In this document: in pieces, positions 11,651-24,150 of the stretch
How the letters are laid out: each line of letters starts with the position of its first letter
How positions within the stretch are numbered: position 1 is the first letter of the stretch
From: Rhynchopus euleeides
Taxonomy: Eukaryota > Euglenozoa > Diplonemea > Diplonemida > Diplonemidae
NCBI GenBank assembly: GCA_963210315.1
Contig: OY723290.1
Coordinates: forward strand, 1,674,001-1,738,000
Direction of reading: 5' to 3'
Length of the DNA: 64,000 nucleotides
Position numbers and translations under genes: made by a program
Notes under the pieces: model-generated
What the model saw: the letters and a program-made list of their open reading frames with translations, nothing else
Databases searched by the model: none
Told to the model about the DNA's origin: nothing

Positions 11651-12092
11651 TTCGCCTGCGACTGATGCACTCCAAAACTAATTTTTAGTCAATTGGGTGA
11701 CGTCAAAAAAAACGGCGTGGAAGGAGGGAACACAGGACCCCCCCTTCTCCTCTGTCACGCCTTGTGTTCTTTTTATGGTAACCCCCCCCCCCTCCCTCCC
11801 CCCCGCACCCCACGCCTTTCAGTCTCTGTGGTTGCCTTGGGTTTCTGTTGGGATGCGCGTGATTTTGTCATTCGTCCCCCCCACCCCACACTCTCCACCC
11901 CTTCGGTATTTTTCTCACCTTGCTTTTTCTCTGCTACCCCCTCGGGTTTTCTCGCGTCCAGCGTGTGAGTGTTGTTGAGAACTGGAGAGGGGAGGGGGGG
12001 GTGGGGGTGGGGGTAGGAGTGGGGAGCTTTTTTAGTCCCAGAAGGCTGTTGGGCAGAAGCAGCAAAAAAATAAACGAATTCTGCCTTGTGGA

Positions 12093-12187
12093 GGCCCTCG
12101 CTACCAGTCACAGCTCGTCACAGCCAGTGAGGGGAAGTGGGCCGTGGCTCACTTTTTCTCACTCAGTGACATCTGGTAGCGAGGGCC
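12093..12187. repeat. 95-bp perfect-ended hairpin
   Basis: GGCCCTCGCTACCAG at 12093-12107 is exactly inverted at 12173-12187, with a further TCAC/GTGA pairing inside and about 65 bases between the arms. It could be a structured RNA or a tiny inverted-repeat element. No second copy is seen in the window. Confidence 0.55.
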
Positions 12188-15100
12188 CCCTTTGTTTGGC
12201 AGAAAGTTTCTGGATTCTTCGCACCGGTTAGTTTGACTCGGCAAATCTGTCCGTGCATCAAAGTGACACAGTTTGACACACACAGTGGCACACACCTCGC
12301 AGCGATCAAGGTTATCCTGATCATCCTGTTGCATCCCGTGGGAAAGGGGTGTCCAGGCCTGATGCATCGCCATGAGGCAAGTGGGAGGAAGCCAAAAAAA
12401 AACCCCCCCAGCGAACAGCAAAAAAAACAATCAAATGATTGGGCCATGTGCCATGCACTGCTCCAACAAAATCAAATAAGGATTGTGATCATCATCGCAT
12501 CGGAGAAACAGAGTTGCCGTGTTACAATATTGTGGGGGGGGGGAGGGCAGTGCCCCCGACCCCCCCCCCCTCTGACCCCTCAGAGATTCATTTTTCTAGT
12601 GCAGAGGGACGAAGCGTTCGCGGAGCCAAGAACGTACGGATGGATGTCATTCGAGTAACCCCAAGCTTTTAGGATTAGCAACGCTGCATGCCACTTCACA
12701 CGGAGGCCTCAACACAGCCTTGAGACGCTGAAGTGAGTTCGCTCGACAAACAAATGAACAGTAGTTTTGGAGCTGCTTCCTCCTTCATCACGGTTGCTGG
12801 ACAGGCTGTGTTTCTGCCCCGGCAAGCAAACCAGAGTACCGAGTATACTATATACGATATACTATAGCCGGAAGGAGGAGAGCACCGTTATCCCCACAAA
12901 CCCCCCCCCCCTATTTTGTCGTTTTACGAGTTGCTAGCGATGCTGTGTGGAGCGAAGTCGCGAAGCAAACAGAGAGGGAAGATAGCCCGGGCTGCACGGG
13001 GACCGAACTGGAGGAAGCATACCCCATCATTTCTTTAAAAAAAATGCCTCCGCCGCCTTTTGGGCACTCAAAGTGTGCGCTCAACGACATGGTTGCCAAC
13101 AGCTGGTTTTATTGCCCCAACAACAAGGTGGTTTGCGAAGGAGAGCCAGGTTGGAGAACAGACGAGAGTGTCCTGAGCGGGGGGGCGGGACCACAGGGGT
13201 CTTCGCTCTGTGTCAGGAAGCTGTGGCAGTGGCACCTACCCTGTGAGGGCACCCACTCACCTGCACTCTTGAGCAAACCGGCCCCAAGTGGGGATTGACC
13301 GAAGCAACACCACGGCCATGCCGTAAAGAGCACGATTTTGAGGAAGAGGCGTGTCGCCGGGCAGGAGGAGGTTGCTGTGTCCTGCGTTCGGTGGGGTGAT
13401 TACGCCCTCCCCTCCCCTTCCGTCCATATTGTTCAACACACGATTTTTTTTTGGCTGAAGTTGGGCTGAGCGCCAGGCAAAAAAAATATACATCACCCCC
13501 CCCCCCCCCTCTCTCTCTCCATCGATCTCTTCCTCTCTCCCCCCGCACCCGCTCCCCCCATCTTGCAACTGATTCGATTTATCCCTCACAAACCGCCGTT
13601 TCGGCAAACGTTTTCAACACCCCCCACACACACACCACTCTCGAGGGCGTTGTCTGTGAGAAATGCTATTTTTGTTAACGACGCAGGATTCTGTGGGGAG
13701 AAACGTACCTGCACACCGCATGCCAGGAACCACTCACTCACCTGTGATCCGTATACCCTCTCGACATTCACACAGGAAGGCAATGGGTGCACACCCGCCC
13801 ACCCCTTGTGGAGCTGCCAACATACACAAATCAAAAAGCAGCGGGGTTTCAACATTCCGAAGCCCGGGGAGTGTCATCGGTGCGGAGGGGGTTTTGAAAC
13901 GTCGCGACAGGCGATTGTGGGGTGGGGTGTCACAGCGCCCCCCTTCCCCCGCCTATTCCGTTTCGCCGTTTTAGCTCGTTAGCTCAGAGAACACTGATTG
14001 CTCTCTGGGTATTCCCCAGAACGTTTTTCACGAAAAGAAGAGAATCGTTCAAAATCGTTCAAGAAGAAGATGCTGTCCCAAAAAAGGACAGCAACGCGGA
14101 CTTCCTCCTTCTTCCCTCCTCCGCTCCGGTTGCCTCACCCCACCCGGCCCGCCCACCCATTCGTATTGTTTTTTTTTTGCGACACGAAGTATCCTGTTTT
14201 TTACACGAGGGTGGTTCCCAACCGGGAACGAAGGTGTCGTCCTGGCCATGCTGTATCGTGTTGTCCAGAGTTAATAATGATAACCAACTAAAGTGCGAAA
14301 AAAAACCCCGCCCGCCCTGCTGTTTTTCTTGGCCAACAGAGCGTGAGGTGTGTGTCTGCACAGTAGGCATCATATCAAGAGCAGAGCGCTCGGTGTATTC
14401 TGCAGTGCTGCAAACATATTCACGTGTGGCTGTGTGTGCCATCGGAAGTGGCATTTTGGTTCGCATCAAAGGATGTGAACGGAGTGGGGGGGTTGGGTAA
14501 TTCTCGCGTGCTGTTCTTGCCCCTGTTTGCCTCATCGGAACTTCAAGGGCGAACAGTCATGCCAGCGGCACGCTGTCTGATCACTTGAAGGAGGTGCAGT
14601 CCACCCAGCAGAGCAGATCATGCGCAAACCCAGCAGGGCCCGTATTAGTTAGTGATATTTCTCTCTCCCCCACCTGCGATCAAAAGATTCAAAGGGGCCG
14701 TTTTTTTTTGATCCACCGTGTCAAGGCTGTGTTTCAGTGTGACGCCTAAATTTTCTTCGCCAGGTCGCGATACTGCATTGTTCGATCAAAAAAGGACCTT
14801 CCCGCCCCCACTCCTTGACGCGCAGAAGCGCCGGTGAACTGGCAGCAAAAAATCAGGTGGTTTGATGTGCTCTGCACTGCCACAGCGTTGTTTGGCGCAA
14901 TTCCCTGTGACCCGGGATGCTGCCAAGAAAAGGTGTGTTGCAATGGGAAGAGATGGAAGGAGAGATCAGGTTTGCAGCAAATATTTTTCTTTTGTTGACC
15001 CGGTCTTTATTTCTTTGGCGGCACAGCAAACAGCAACCGCCAACCCTTGTCCGATTTTATTCGCGGCTACAACCCCCCCACCAACCCCCAAACCCGCCTT

Positions 15101-15884
15101 TGTTTGGCTTTGTTTCTTCGGCCCACTCTTGTTTTTTTTTGAAAGCCGGATTGATGTGTGATACCACTACCAGTCTTATACCACTGACCCATATCTTCCC
15201 TCCCCACCCCGACCCCCCCCCCTCCCACCCTTCCCGTTTCCCTCCAGACCCTACCTCATATGTGTTCTGTATTCGTTTTCTGTCTGTGTCTTGTGCCCCT
15301 CCACCTCCACCCCTCCCCCTCCCCACCCAACTCCCAACAGATGCTGCCTTCTGTCATGCCTTTCATGAAGAAAGCCATCTGGGAGCGTGGCGTCCAATGC
15401 AAGTCGAGTGGGGGGGGGGGGGCATGGGGATGACTCCACTCTGCGAGTTTGGGGGGCGCCTATTCTGTTAGGCTGCTGCGATCAACCCTTTGAGTGGAAA
15501 TTCCGGGTGTGGGGGGGATGGTGGTGGTGGTGGTGCTTATTGTTTTTGCGCGGTGTGTACGCCTTTCGCGATGTTTTTTTTTACCTTTCTACCCTCCCCT
15601 CACCGCACACCTTCCCTGCAGAATCACATTGGCCTCCCCGCACCCCCCACACATCCCACATCCCTCCAAACCCACTCCGAACCTCACCGCATCCTTCACC
15701 TCACCCAACCTCCGCACCTCGCGGCGAATAGAGAGCCCTGTTGTGGGCCGTGGGTGGGGTGGGGGGGGAATGGAGTGGAGTGGAGAGTTTCGATCGTGTT
15801 GAGAACACGCAAAACTCGGTTTATTTTATTATCGCAATTCGGGGAGGATGGGGGGGGGGGCAAGGCTGGACAAATGCTGCATTT

Positions 15885-15970
15885 TAAAAATAAAAAACAT
15901 AAAATAAAATAAAGTGCAATAAAATGCAGTAAAGTGCAGTAAAATGCAGTAAAGTGCAATAAAGTGCAGG
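15885..15970. repeat. A-rich tandem repeat (AAAATGCAGTAAAGTGCAGT type)
   Basis: About eight degenerate 10-bp units of AAAATGCAGT/AAAGTGCAGT. A second tract of the same units lies at 16640-16712, so the two tracts bracket a 670-bp GC-richer segment. Confidence 0.8.
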
Positions 15971-16639
15971 AGAGCGTGTTGTAGGGGTGGCTCGGCGTGA
16001 CGGTGGGCAGGATGCTGACCTGCCGTGCCAGGGGACCCTGATCCGCCCACTCTGGCCAACACAAGGCCACCAAGGCAGTGCCCCCGCCAGGCCCGCCCTG
16101 CTGCTGTTCGGCATGCTTGATGCTGCTTCCGAGTGCCGGGGCCAATCAGGCAGCAGGCGCACCCCAGCACCGCAGGCGCAGCAGGGCGGACCAGCACGGC
16201 GGTGTGCGGTGGGCAGTCCACCTTCCTCGGACGTTGTACAGCTGAGCTCTGGCGTACGGGTTCTTCACCATCCCGTTCGGGGAGGCTGGACATCAGAGCG
16301 GACTGAAAGCACTCAAAGCAGGACTGAAGCCAGGCGGAGGCCGCACCGATCAGGTCCTGCGAACCCACCGACCCAACATAGGCAGGGCACATCCATCCCG
16401 GCCTGCATTCTCTGCCGGAGCCTTGGTGCGTCCCTGTGACCTTCAGGAGAACCTCCGTGCAGGAGCGGTACTTTTTGCCATCTTCTGCGGGTTTGCGGCT
16501 GTCCGCAAACTTGCAGACGTGGCTGCACCTCTGTAAAGTGGGTGTGACTCCAGCATTTGGCCTGTCCATAGTGGTCCTCCCAGCTGTACACGTATGCGAA
16601 GCCCAAGGCACCACTAAGGACCATGCACTTTATCCAAAA

Positions 16640-16712
16640 ATCCGGAAAATAAAATACAATAAAATGCAGTAAAATGCAGTAAAATAAAGTGCAGTAAAGT
16701 GCAGTAAAAATT
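16640..16712. repeat. Second A-rich tandem repeat tract
   Basis: Same AAAATGCAGT/AAAGTGCAGT units and same orientation as the tract at 15885-15970. Together the tracts could be direct terminal repeats of, or A-rich tails around, an old insertion. Confidence 0.75.
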
Positions 16713-17069
16713 TGCTGCCAGCCTTGGGGGGGGGGGGGTGGCACACTCATGATATGATTGCTTCCAGGATTCGTGAAAATCCGGAGGGGCGCCAAAAAAT
16801 GGGGGAGGGGGGGAGGGACAGCAACACTGCCAGGCGTGACCATATATCTTGGCACCGGAGTGACGAGTACCCTTGTCAGCAACAAGGTGAACTGGCTCTC
16901 GGAGCTTGCTGTTTTTTTTTGGCTTTTGTCCTTGCCTGGAGGGTAGTCGTTGTCCTAACAACAAAAAAAATGGAAAAAAAATGCTTCAAAAATAAACCGT
17001 TCAAAGGAGGATTCTTCATATTCCTGGATTTCCCGAATTTCCTGGATTTCCCCCGGCCCCTTAGGCGAT

Positions 17070-17360
17070 TTCAGGGCGGACAGGGCGGACATGCCCGGAC
17101 CCGGAAATCCGGGTGTCCGGATGTCCGGGTCCAATTTTGACCCCCCCCCCCCCCCCCCCCCCCGGACATTTCCCGAATTTCCCGCCCGGACATGTCCGCC
17201 CGGACATCCGGACATCCAGAAATGTCCGCCCCGGACAGGGCGGACATGTCCGGGCGGACATTTTCTGGTGTCCGGATGTCCGGGCGGACATGTCCGGACC
17301 CGGAAATTCGGGAAATCCAATTTTGACCCCCCCCCCCCCCCCCCGGACATGTCCGGCCAG
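17070..17360. repeat. CGGACATGTCCG dyad array with two poly-C spacers
   Basis: About 290 bp built from overlapping CGGACA/TGTCCG half-sites in both orientations. Two direct copies of CCAATTTTGAC followed by a C run (more than 20 and about 18 C) and CGGACAT sit at about 17130-17170 and 17317-17352. Confidence 0.8.
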
Positions 17361-18129
17361 GACCTCAATAGTTTGATTTTTGGTCCAGAAAATAGTTTGA
17401 AAATTTTTGAAATCTGGGTCAGGCCTGGGCGGGGAACGAGCCCTTTTTCCAGGTTTTTTGGGTCGGGGAACCAGGTTTTTTCTAAGAATTTTTACAAGGG
17501 AATTTTTGCTCGCCCCCCCACAGTTTCCAGGCGCGTGCCCGTCAGGCGGGACTTTTTCTCTGATTTCTCTCCGCGTCATCATTGACAGCTCTCGAGTGAT
17601 GCCCAGAGATGCTTGCGGCAGAGAGTGCCCCTCATGCGCGTTACAGCTGAAAATGAATGAGGATCATCTGGCACTCGTTCTCATCGGGGGTTGTGCTCCG
17701 CAGGGACTCAATACACCTTGGCACTCTCGCAGGGCTGGACATGCCAGCAGCTGGAGGACAGTTACAAAGCTGCCCCCGACGCCACCCACCTGCTGGCCCC
17801 TTCAGGTCTGAAAGCCCAAAAGCTCCCGGGGATTTTGCAGTGGTGCGCACCATATTCAGCGCAGGGTGATCTCTCCGATTTTCCAAAACTGCTGGTTTAC
17901 GGGTTTGGGGAACGGTCGTCGGCAGACCGTTGAAATGCCCGTGTTAGCAAGGCACACTCACGTTTCAGGTAGCGTGTCGCGTGTCACGCATGTCGCGAAC
18001 GCGGCAAGTGTACTTCCCAGGTGGGGAAGCCCGACCTCCTGTCCGATGTCAGTCAGGCTTCGAAGAAGCGCTTCATGGATGCGGCGCTGACCCGGGGAAG
18101 TGAGATAGATGGACGGGCACACGCTACAT

Positions 18130-18191
18130 GGGGGGTCTGGGGGGCGGGCGTGAGCCCCCCAGCCGCCGGAGGCCACGGTAGCGAACATCTG
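18130..18191 (+). repeat. Hairpin repeat H, copy 1
   Basis: About 60-bp repeat with a G-rich/C-rich hairpin (GGGGGGCGG...CCCCCC) followed by CAGCCGCCGGAGGCCACGG. Three further copies lie at 18301, 47174 and 48345, all in + orientation. This copy has an extra GCGT in the hairpin loop. Confidence 0.8.
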
Positions 18192-18300
18192 TTCGTGTGG
18201 GCGTACAGATTCTGTGCGAGTTGGCTGCGTCCTCAGAGGCGACTGGAGTGGTTGGACCCCGACTTGATGGGATTCGAAGGACTTGAGTACGAGACGTACG

Positions 18301-18362
18301 CCACAGGGGGGTCTGGGGGGCGGAGCCCCCCAGCCGCCGGAGGCCACGGTAGTGAACGTCTG
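18301..18362 (+). repeat. Hairpin repeat H, copy 2
   Basis: Nearly identical to the copies at 47174 and 48345 through the hairpin and the CCGCCGGAGGCCACGGTAG tail. Flanking sequence differs, so each copy is a separate dispersal event. Confidence 0.8.
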
Positions 18363-18645
18363 GCTCTCCAGTTGGCCAGCAAGGCGAACGGTACGTGGGA
18401 CAGACTTCCCTTCCATCCTTGTGCGCACCCTGTCGACTGGGGAAAACTTAGAAAAAGTTTTTTCCTCTGCGAAACAACCTTAGAAAAAAATTCCCCTAAC
18501 AAAATTCTTAGAAAAAAACTTTTTTTCCCCTTACAAAAATTCTTAGAAAAAAAGTTCGGAATCCTGAAAGTGGGGAACAAGCCCCCCAGTTAGGAACAGC
18601 CCTGATCTGGGTGCCCAAAAAAAAATTTCCTAAGACCGGCGATTT

Positions 18646-19060
18646 GTAGGGGGACCCTTTCGAATTTTTTTTTGGAGAAGGGTAAATTGAACGTTTTTGG
18701 CCAAATGAAGCCACTGCGACCATTCCCGGGCCTCGGAAATCAGATTTTTGCCCCTCAAATGCGGTGCCGGTCCGGACAAAAAACCGAAAAAATCGTGAAA
18801 AATGGCCCATTTTCCCCAGCCAAAAATGGGCCAAAAATGCCCCCGGGCACCCCCAGAGACATGTCCTAATCCGGGGTGCCAGTAGGGGGGACCTTTCGAA
18901 TTTTTTTTCGAGGAGAGGTCAATCAACGTTTTTGGACATCTGAGGCCACTGCGACCATTCCCAGGCCTCGGAAATGAGATTTTTGGCCCTCAAATGGGGT
19001 ACCGGTCCCCACGAAATTCCGAAAAATTCATGAAAATCGAAAGGTCCCACGCACCAAATT
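18646..19060. repeat. Two tandem units of a 236-bp repeat
   Basis: Units start GTAGGGGGACC-(T)-TTCGAATTTTTTTT at 18646 and 18882 and stay alignable for about 150 bp (shared CCACTGCGACCATTCCC and CCTCGGAAAT). A partial third start is at 19573. Confidence 0.7.
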
Positions 19061-20673
19061 CTGCCCAAAAATCGTCAAAAATGGACATGTCATATGCAGC
19101 AATGGGGCACCAATCACTCCCCAAATTTTGCTCAATGATTCCACGGCTAGCCAGATTTTCTGATCAATTAGTTTGTTTGAGCATGTTCCTGGCCCTTGTT
19201 TGGAAAGTAGATGGCCCCTGGCTGGAGAGGACGGTTGTGCTCGACCGGACGGAGAGAGAACCTTCTCCATATCCACCTCCACTCCACAATGCCAGAAGTG
19301 GCAGGAAGGCCGGGTGTTACAGGCCTCAACCAGGGTTCCAAGGCTCTCCACTTCCTGGCTGCGTCAGGGATCACCGGGTACAGCGAGCAGGATTCCCTGT
19401 CCTGACACCCCAGCATGTACCACCGGAAGAACCCGAAACAGCAGCCCCCCCTCATGGGGGTTGCAAGAGGCACGGAAATCGTTCAAATCGGACCAAGTCC
19501 GAAAATCCGGCACTTTCTTGGGTACAAATTGCGGTCCGAAATTTTCCGATTTTTTGAAAAAAGGCGAATTCTGTAAGGGGGACCTTTTCGAATTTTTTTT
19601 TTCGGGCACTTTTTCCACAAGGAAATGTCCGCCCTGTCCGCTACTGTCCACTACCGATTTCAAGGATCCTCCAAAGTAACGCTGTGTGGTTTGCAAGCCC
19701 TCCTCACCTCACCCCACCCGCTCTCCTTCCCCTCAGCACGACCTCCCTCCTACGGTACACCCCTCCCACCCCCCACCCCTGCACATGCCTCCCCATCCCC
19801 CACCCCACCCCCCCATTCTCACACTTCCTCTTTCTAGTCCGAGAACCACAGCCCACTCTGCTGACCCACACTCAGACCCTCCCTGTTTTGGCATCCAGCG
19901 AAGGGGAGGTGTGGCAGCCGTCGCAAAAAAAGTGTGACAACGTGCCGGCACCCCCGCACAGGAGGGGGTGGGGGGTGTGCGGGCGTGCCGAGGCACCGCT
20001 ACCGCTACCGCCACCGCCACCGCCACCGCCACAGCCCGGTGCCAAAACGATCGGGCAGGCGGGGTGTCAGGATGTGGGTGTTGTAGGAAACTCGCATTTT
20101 TTTCTGGTTGTTTGGGGAGGCGTGCGGCGAGGGGGTGGGGGTGGGGTGGTGTCTGGACAACACAGGGCAGTTCGCCGCAGGGAGAGGGGGGGGGGGTGGC
20201 GGGGGTGGGGTGTGTGCACATGGAGCGGGAGGTGTTCTGCACCTTGTTTCCTACCTCTATACGCGATCCTGCAATTTCTCCGGATGCTGTGGGTGGGTCC
20301 TGTGTCGTAGGTTGTGGTGTCGGAGCTCCGTCAACATCACAATCTCGAATTCGTGCCAATGAATGTTGAGGTGCCGAGGTCAACAGAACAACAATCAAGC
20401 AGCTGTCCTGAGCGTGCCGTCCCGAGCTGCGCTCGGGCTTGCACAGCTGCAAACAGGAATTCAACAGAACAGATATGGCTGCTAGACAGAAGCGGAAGGC
20501 TGGTGGTCAGATGTGGGGCACATTTGTGCAAAGGTCTGGTAAAGTCGAGCCCCCCCGCACCCCCGCCCCACCCGCCACCCTTGTCAAGATATGCTACTGC
20601 CCATGCCAACCCCCACGTGGTGGCCTTGATGACTGGTCAGCAGGGTGCGTGAGACTTTGCTTCGATCTCCGGC

Positions 20674-20744
20674 AGGACAGGACGCACACAGCCCTGCTGG
20701 CACCACACTCTGTGCCTTCAGACAACTCCCGCGAGCCCAGACAC
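20674..20744 (+). repeat. Upstream module R3, copy 1
   Basis: About 70 bp starting AGGACAGGACGCACACAGCC, repeated almost exactly at 59918-59988, where it is followed by R1. Here it is followed by R4 instead. Confidence 0.8.
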
Positions 20745-20801
20745 TGCGACCCGCACACCAGAGGGGGCACCGGGTGTGTCTTGTTGATACTTCGACGGAG
20801 A

Positions 20802-20872
20802 AGCAGCTTCAAATACCTGCGGAGATGCCCCATCATGCGCTCTGCAGGGCCGCTAAGATATGCGAGATTTGT
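20802..20872 (+). repeat. Upstream module R4, copy 1
   Basis: About 70 bp (AGCAGCTTCAAATACCTGCG through GCGAGATTTGT), repeated at 53886-53957 just upstream of R2 and R1. No clear gene follows this copy. Confidence 0.8.
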
Positions 20873-22379
20873 GCAATATCGGGGGTATGGAAAAGTCGGT
20901 GAAAAAAAATGAGAAAAAATGAGAAAAAATCGGCCGAAATTTGCTGTTTTTCGCTTAAAAAAGAGTGTGGGGAGTTGGGTCCAGTTTAGCAAAGTGAGCT
21001 TATTTTTCGAAAATTGAAAAATTGGGGACACCAAAAGTCCCCAAACAAGTCTTCGACTTGGCGCGCAGAGTGATTTTTTTTTGGTGAAAAAATGCCCCAA
21101 AAATTGTCGGGTCAAAAGTTGCTGTTGAAGACGGTGCAAGATCTCTGCAGGCTGGGTGGGCGCTACGCTGACGGACAACGACAAGCCGGAGGCTGCGACT
21201 GTGAAGAATCCAAAGAACGGCCCGGGTCCTCCTCGAGATGGCGGTGCTGGCCCCTGTTCCCACCGGTGTGACACGGGGCATTCCGGGACGCGATAGCGCT
21301 GCTGCACGGATGCCAACGAGGAGGGCCACTCCGAACCCTGAACACCCCGCCAGACCTGCTTGTTACATCACAAACAGCAGACCCAGAGTGGAGTGCCTCG
21401 CCCCGGTAAACTCAAACCCTGCCAGATTGACGAGGCCACCACCTCCTGGCACTGCCTGCCCGTGCACGACAGGAACGGGTGACCTGCAGGTCGTCGTGAG
21501 CAGGACCATGGCAAACCACTCGAACCTGTGTGGGGTACGGCTGCTACCGCAACTCGTCATGTGCGGTGTGCAGCGGGTGCGGGTGCGCCACGACCGGGTG
21601 GTGCGTACTCCTCCAGGAGAAGTGGGCGAGCTCATTCCCGCAAACGCCTGAGTCGGGGATGAACTACCTCCTTCAAAAAGCATCGGAGCACATTGGTGGT
21701 CGTGGCGTCAGGGAAACCGACCGTCCTGATGAGAATACGGTAAGTGATGAGAGGATGTCGGCGCCGTTTGCCCACGTCGTCAACTGTGGGGAGAGTCTGT
21801 CGGAGGCGAGGCGGGGAGGGCCGCGACACAACACGGGAACCGGGTCGCAATTGAAAAAGGGGGACCGGTTCGCGTGTGGAGGGGGGGTGCGGGGGGGAGG
21901 CCCGGCAGGCCAAAGGACCGATGCGCCACAAACCCGCGACCGACGCACCAGACATGTGTGGGAAGGGGGGGTGCGGGGGGGAACAGGATCCCAGACAACA
22001 GGACAGACCAGCCAGGACCTCAGCTGCACGAGTCTTTGTCACGTGGGCTTGACATCAGGTAAAAGGCCATTGCTACCAACCTGAGAGCAGATAGTGGCCT
22101 GGTCTCGGTGACAGCACACGGAAGACTTGCTCTCAACGCGGCATGCGGGTCACAGAAGTCAGAGCGTGGAGGCAGGGTGACGCGTCATGAAAGAGGACAA
22201 AGAGGTGTGGGAGGGAGGAGGCGAGCACAAAAGGGCGTCGGCTACCGCACGCCCTTTGGGCGCAGCCGACGACCGACCGTACCGGCCCCCGGCCGGGAGG
22301 GAGGTGGGGGGGGGGGGGGGGGCGGGGGGCGTGGGGGGCGGAGCCCCCCGGAAATTTTTTTTTTCGGCCAAAAATTTTT

Positions 22380-22551
22380 TTTTTCGACATGTCGAAAATC
22401 CGGCCACCCTGGGGCAGCAGCCTGGACTGGTGGCCACCCCAACCAAAAAAAATCGAAAAAAAATCCGAAAAAAATCCGAAAAATATCGGTGTGGCACCCC
22501 AGAGGGCCCGATTTTCGGTTTAGTCGGCCGAAAAAAAAATTTTTTTCGGCC
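22380..22551 (+). repeat. Left copy of 172-bp direct repeat bracketing the transposon stack
   Basis: Starts TTTTTCGACATGTCGAAAA and ends TTCGGCC. An almost identical copy lies at 26187-26361 in the same orientation, so 3.6 kb of nested elements sit between two copies. Confidence 0.85.
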
Positions 22552-22995
22552 AAAAAAATTTTTATCTCCCTAAAATAATGTTCTCTCATCAAAATAGCCT
22601 GCGGCCCTGCAAGATAAGAAGATTATTTAATCCTCCACCAGCACAACGTTGAAAACGTTCAGTGGATTTTTCGAACCCCATAAAGTTAGATTATTTGACG
22701 GTAAAATAATATTGACTCTCCTTCACGCAAGTTCCTTACAAGCTGTTAAGAAAAGCTGGCATTATTGCGCCACAGGCGAAGTCACCTAAAATAAAAGTAG
22801 CGCAAAGTAAAGCAATGTCTTTATGCAGGTCGAAACAATCTAAATTACTTTACTGTAAACATATGCGTGCTATGGGGACCCTGCAGTAAAATAATCTTCA
22901 CATTTTTTTACTGTCAACAAATCCACATTTCTTAACACCCGTCAGAGCAATACGCAATCCCCGCTTCCCCGTACACCGAAGGCCGTCTGTGCATC

Positions 22996-23958
22996 ATGCC
23001 CAAGACAAAGAAGCTGACGGATGAGGAGCTCTGCCGCGACTTGCTTCCAGCCAAATCTCATGCGGTCTACATGAAGACGTGGGCAAAAATGAAGCTGGAG
23101 AGCGGCCTGACACGGAACAGCGCTGTCGCGGAGAGGCATCTCGTGGCATTTTTTCAGCGGCAGAAAGCCGAAGGCAAGCGCGCATCGACCCTCTGGTCGC
23201 TGTTCAGCCACCTGAATGCCGTGCACCAGGTGGTGTTCAGCACCAAGATCCAGCGGGAGTACCCCCGGGTGCTGCAGCAGCTCAAGGCATATGAGCGCGA
23301 GGACGCTGCGCCGAAGCAGTCTGCCAGCTTCACCGAGGAGCAGGTCGACGAGTACGCACACCTTGAATCTGGGTGTGCGTACGACTTGGTCCGCAAGGCC
23401 CTGTTCGGAGTCATGTACTTCGGCGGGCTGCGCGCGACCGAGGCGAAGCAGCTGCTCCGTTCGAACGTGCAGTTCCTCCCGTGCGGAAGCGTGCAAATCG
23501 GCTACGAGCACGCCAAGCAACGCAACCCCAACATGCGCTCGGCATCGTTCCTCATTCCACCAGGCGAGTTCGCGCAGACCATGCAGGACTACCTCACCGC
23601 AAGGGCAGGCTGTGCGAACCCATCTCTGTGGGTGACGGGGGTCAAGGGCAACATGACTTTCAAAGACGTGCCGCTTGGCATTCACCAGCTGTACGGGATG
23701 CCCGCACATGCCGCCACCCGCCTCGGCCTCCACGAACCGTTCCGGTACACAGGCCACGCGGTCCGCCGGACCACCGCACAGATCCTGGCAGATCACGGGG
23801 CAACCTCGTCCGTCATGATGCGGCACATGGGGTGGAGGACAGCAACGATGGTGAACACGTATGCGGTGAACTCCAACACTCAGAGGCAGCTGGTCTCCTC
23901 CCTGTTGTCGCAGGGAGTGAGCCAGGCACCCCTTCCGGGCTCTGCTGATGATGAGTGA
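22996..23958 (+). CDS. Tyrosine recombinase (integrase/transposase) of the TIR element
   Basis: 320 aa, single exon. A helical N-terminal DNA-binding half (about 1-105) is followed by the catalytic domain. Visible catalytic residues are Arg146 (FGGLRATEA), His254 and Arg257 (TGHAVRR, the HxxR box), His277/Trp280 (MRHMGW) and the nucleophile Tyr289 (NTYAV), in the spacing of the phage-integrase family. All catalytic positions are intact, so the enzyme may be active. GC content is like host genes although both flanks are AT-rich. It could belong to the Crypton or DIRS recombinase lineages; a phylogeny is needed to say which. Confidence 0.9.
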   Translation: MPKTKKLTDEELCRDLLPAKSHAVYMKTWAKMKLESGLTRNSAVAERHLVAFFQRQKAEGKRASTLWSLFSHLNAVHQVVFSTKIQREYPRVLQQLKAYEREDAAPKQSASFTEEQVDEYAHLESGCAYDLVRKALFGVMYFGGLRATEAKQLLRSNVQFLPCGSVQIGYEHAKQRNPNMRSASFLIPPGEFAQTMQDYLTARAGCANPSLWVTGVKGNMTFKDVPLGIHQLYGMPAHAATRLGLHEPFRYTGHAVRRTTAQILADHGATSSVMMRHMGWRTATMVNTYAVNSNTQRQLVSSLLSQGVSQAPLPGSADDE

Positions 23959-24150
23959 GCCTTGCCTGGGTGGAGGTGGGCGGAGGGTTGAGATGATCAA
24001 TCAGAGTCTGAGAGCAAACAAGGCAAAAGTGCAAGTCAGATTGCGCCCCTGCCCCCCCCCCCGCTCCCCAACCAATTCTACATTCTACTCCTTACCTCCC
24101 GCTCCCGCGCTCCCCCGCCCGGTCACAAACACACACACACACACACACAC

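Larger units (their letters stand above)
11651..22375. other. About 10.7 kb without a supportable gene
   Basis: Repeats and low-complexity DNA: long A or C runs, a 93-bp hairpin (12093-12187), A-rich tandem tracts (15.89-15.97 and 16.64-16.71 kb), a CGGACATGTCCG dyad array (17.07-17.36 kb), a 236-bp repeat (18.65-19.1 kb) and gene-upstream modules R3/R4 (20.67-20.87 kb). Between 15.97 and 16.64 kb the minus strand has two overlapping Cys-containing frames that could be a decayed gene, and 21.2-21.75 kb has a Cys-rich + frame, but neither is recognisable. Confidence 0.5.

Noticed and set aside
15829..16885. Cys-containing minus-strand frames between the A-rich tandem tracts
   Set aside because: Two overlapping frames with some protein-like patches, but ends encode the tandem repeat itself and no family is recognisable; at most a decayed gene.
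17130..17170. Poly-C runs above 20 as a biological signal on their own
   Set aside because: Homopolymer lengths are sensitive to sequencing and slippage; only their repeated context is reported.
21238..21751. Cys-rich + strand frames around 21.5 kb as a gene
   Set aside because: Frames shift, stops interrupt the best-looking stretches and no splice joins give a recognisable protein.
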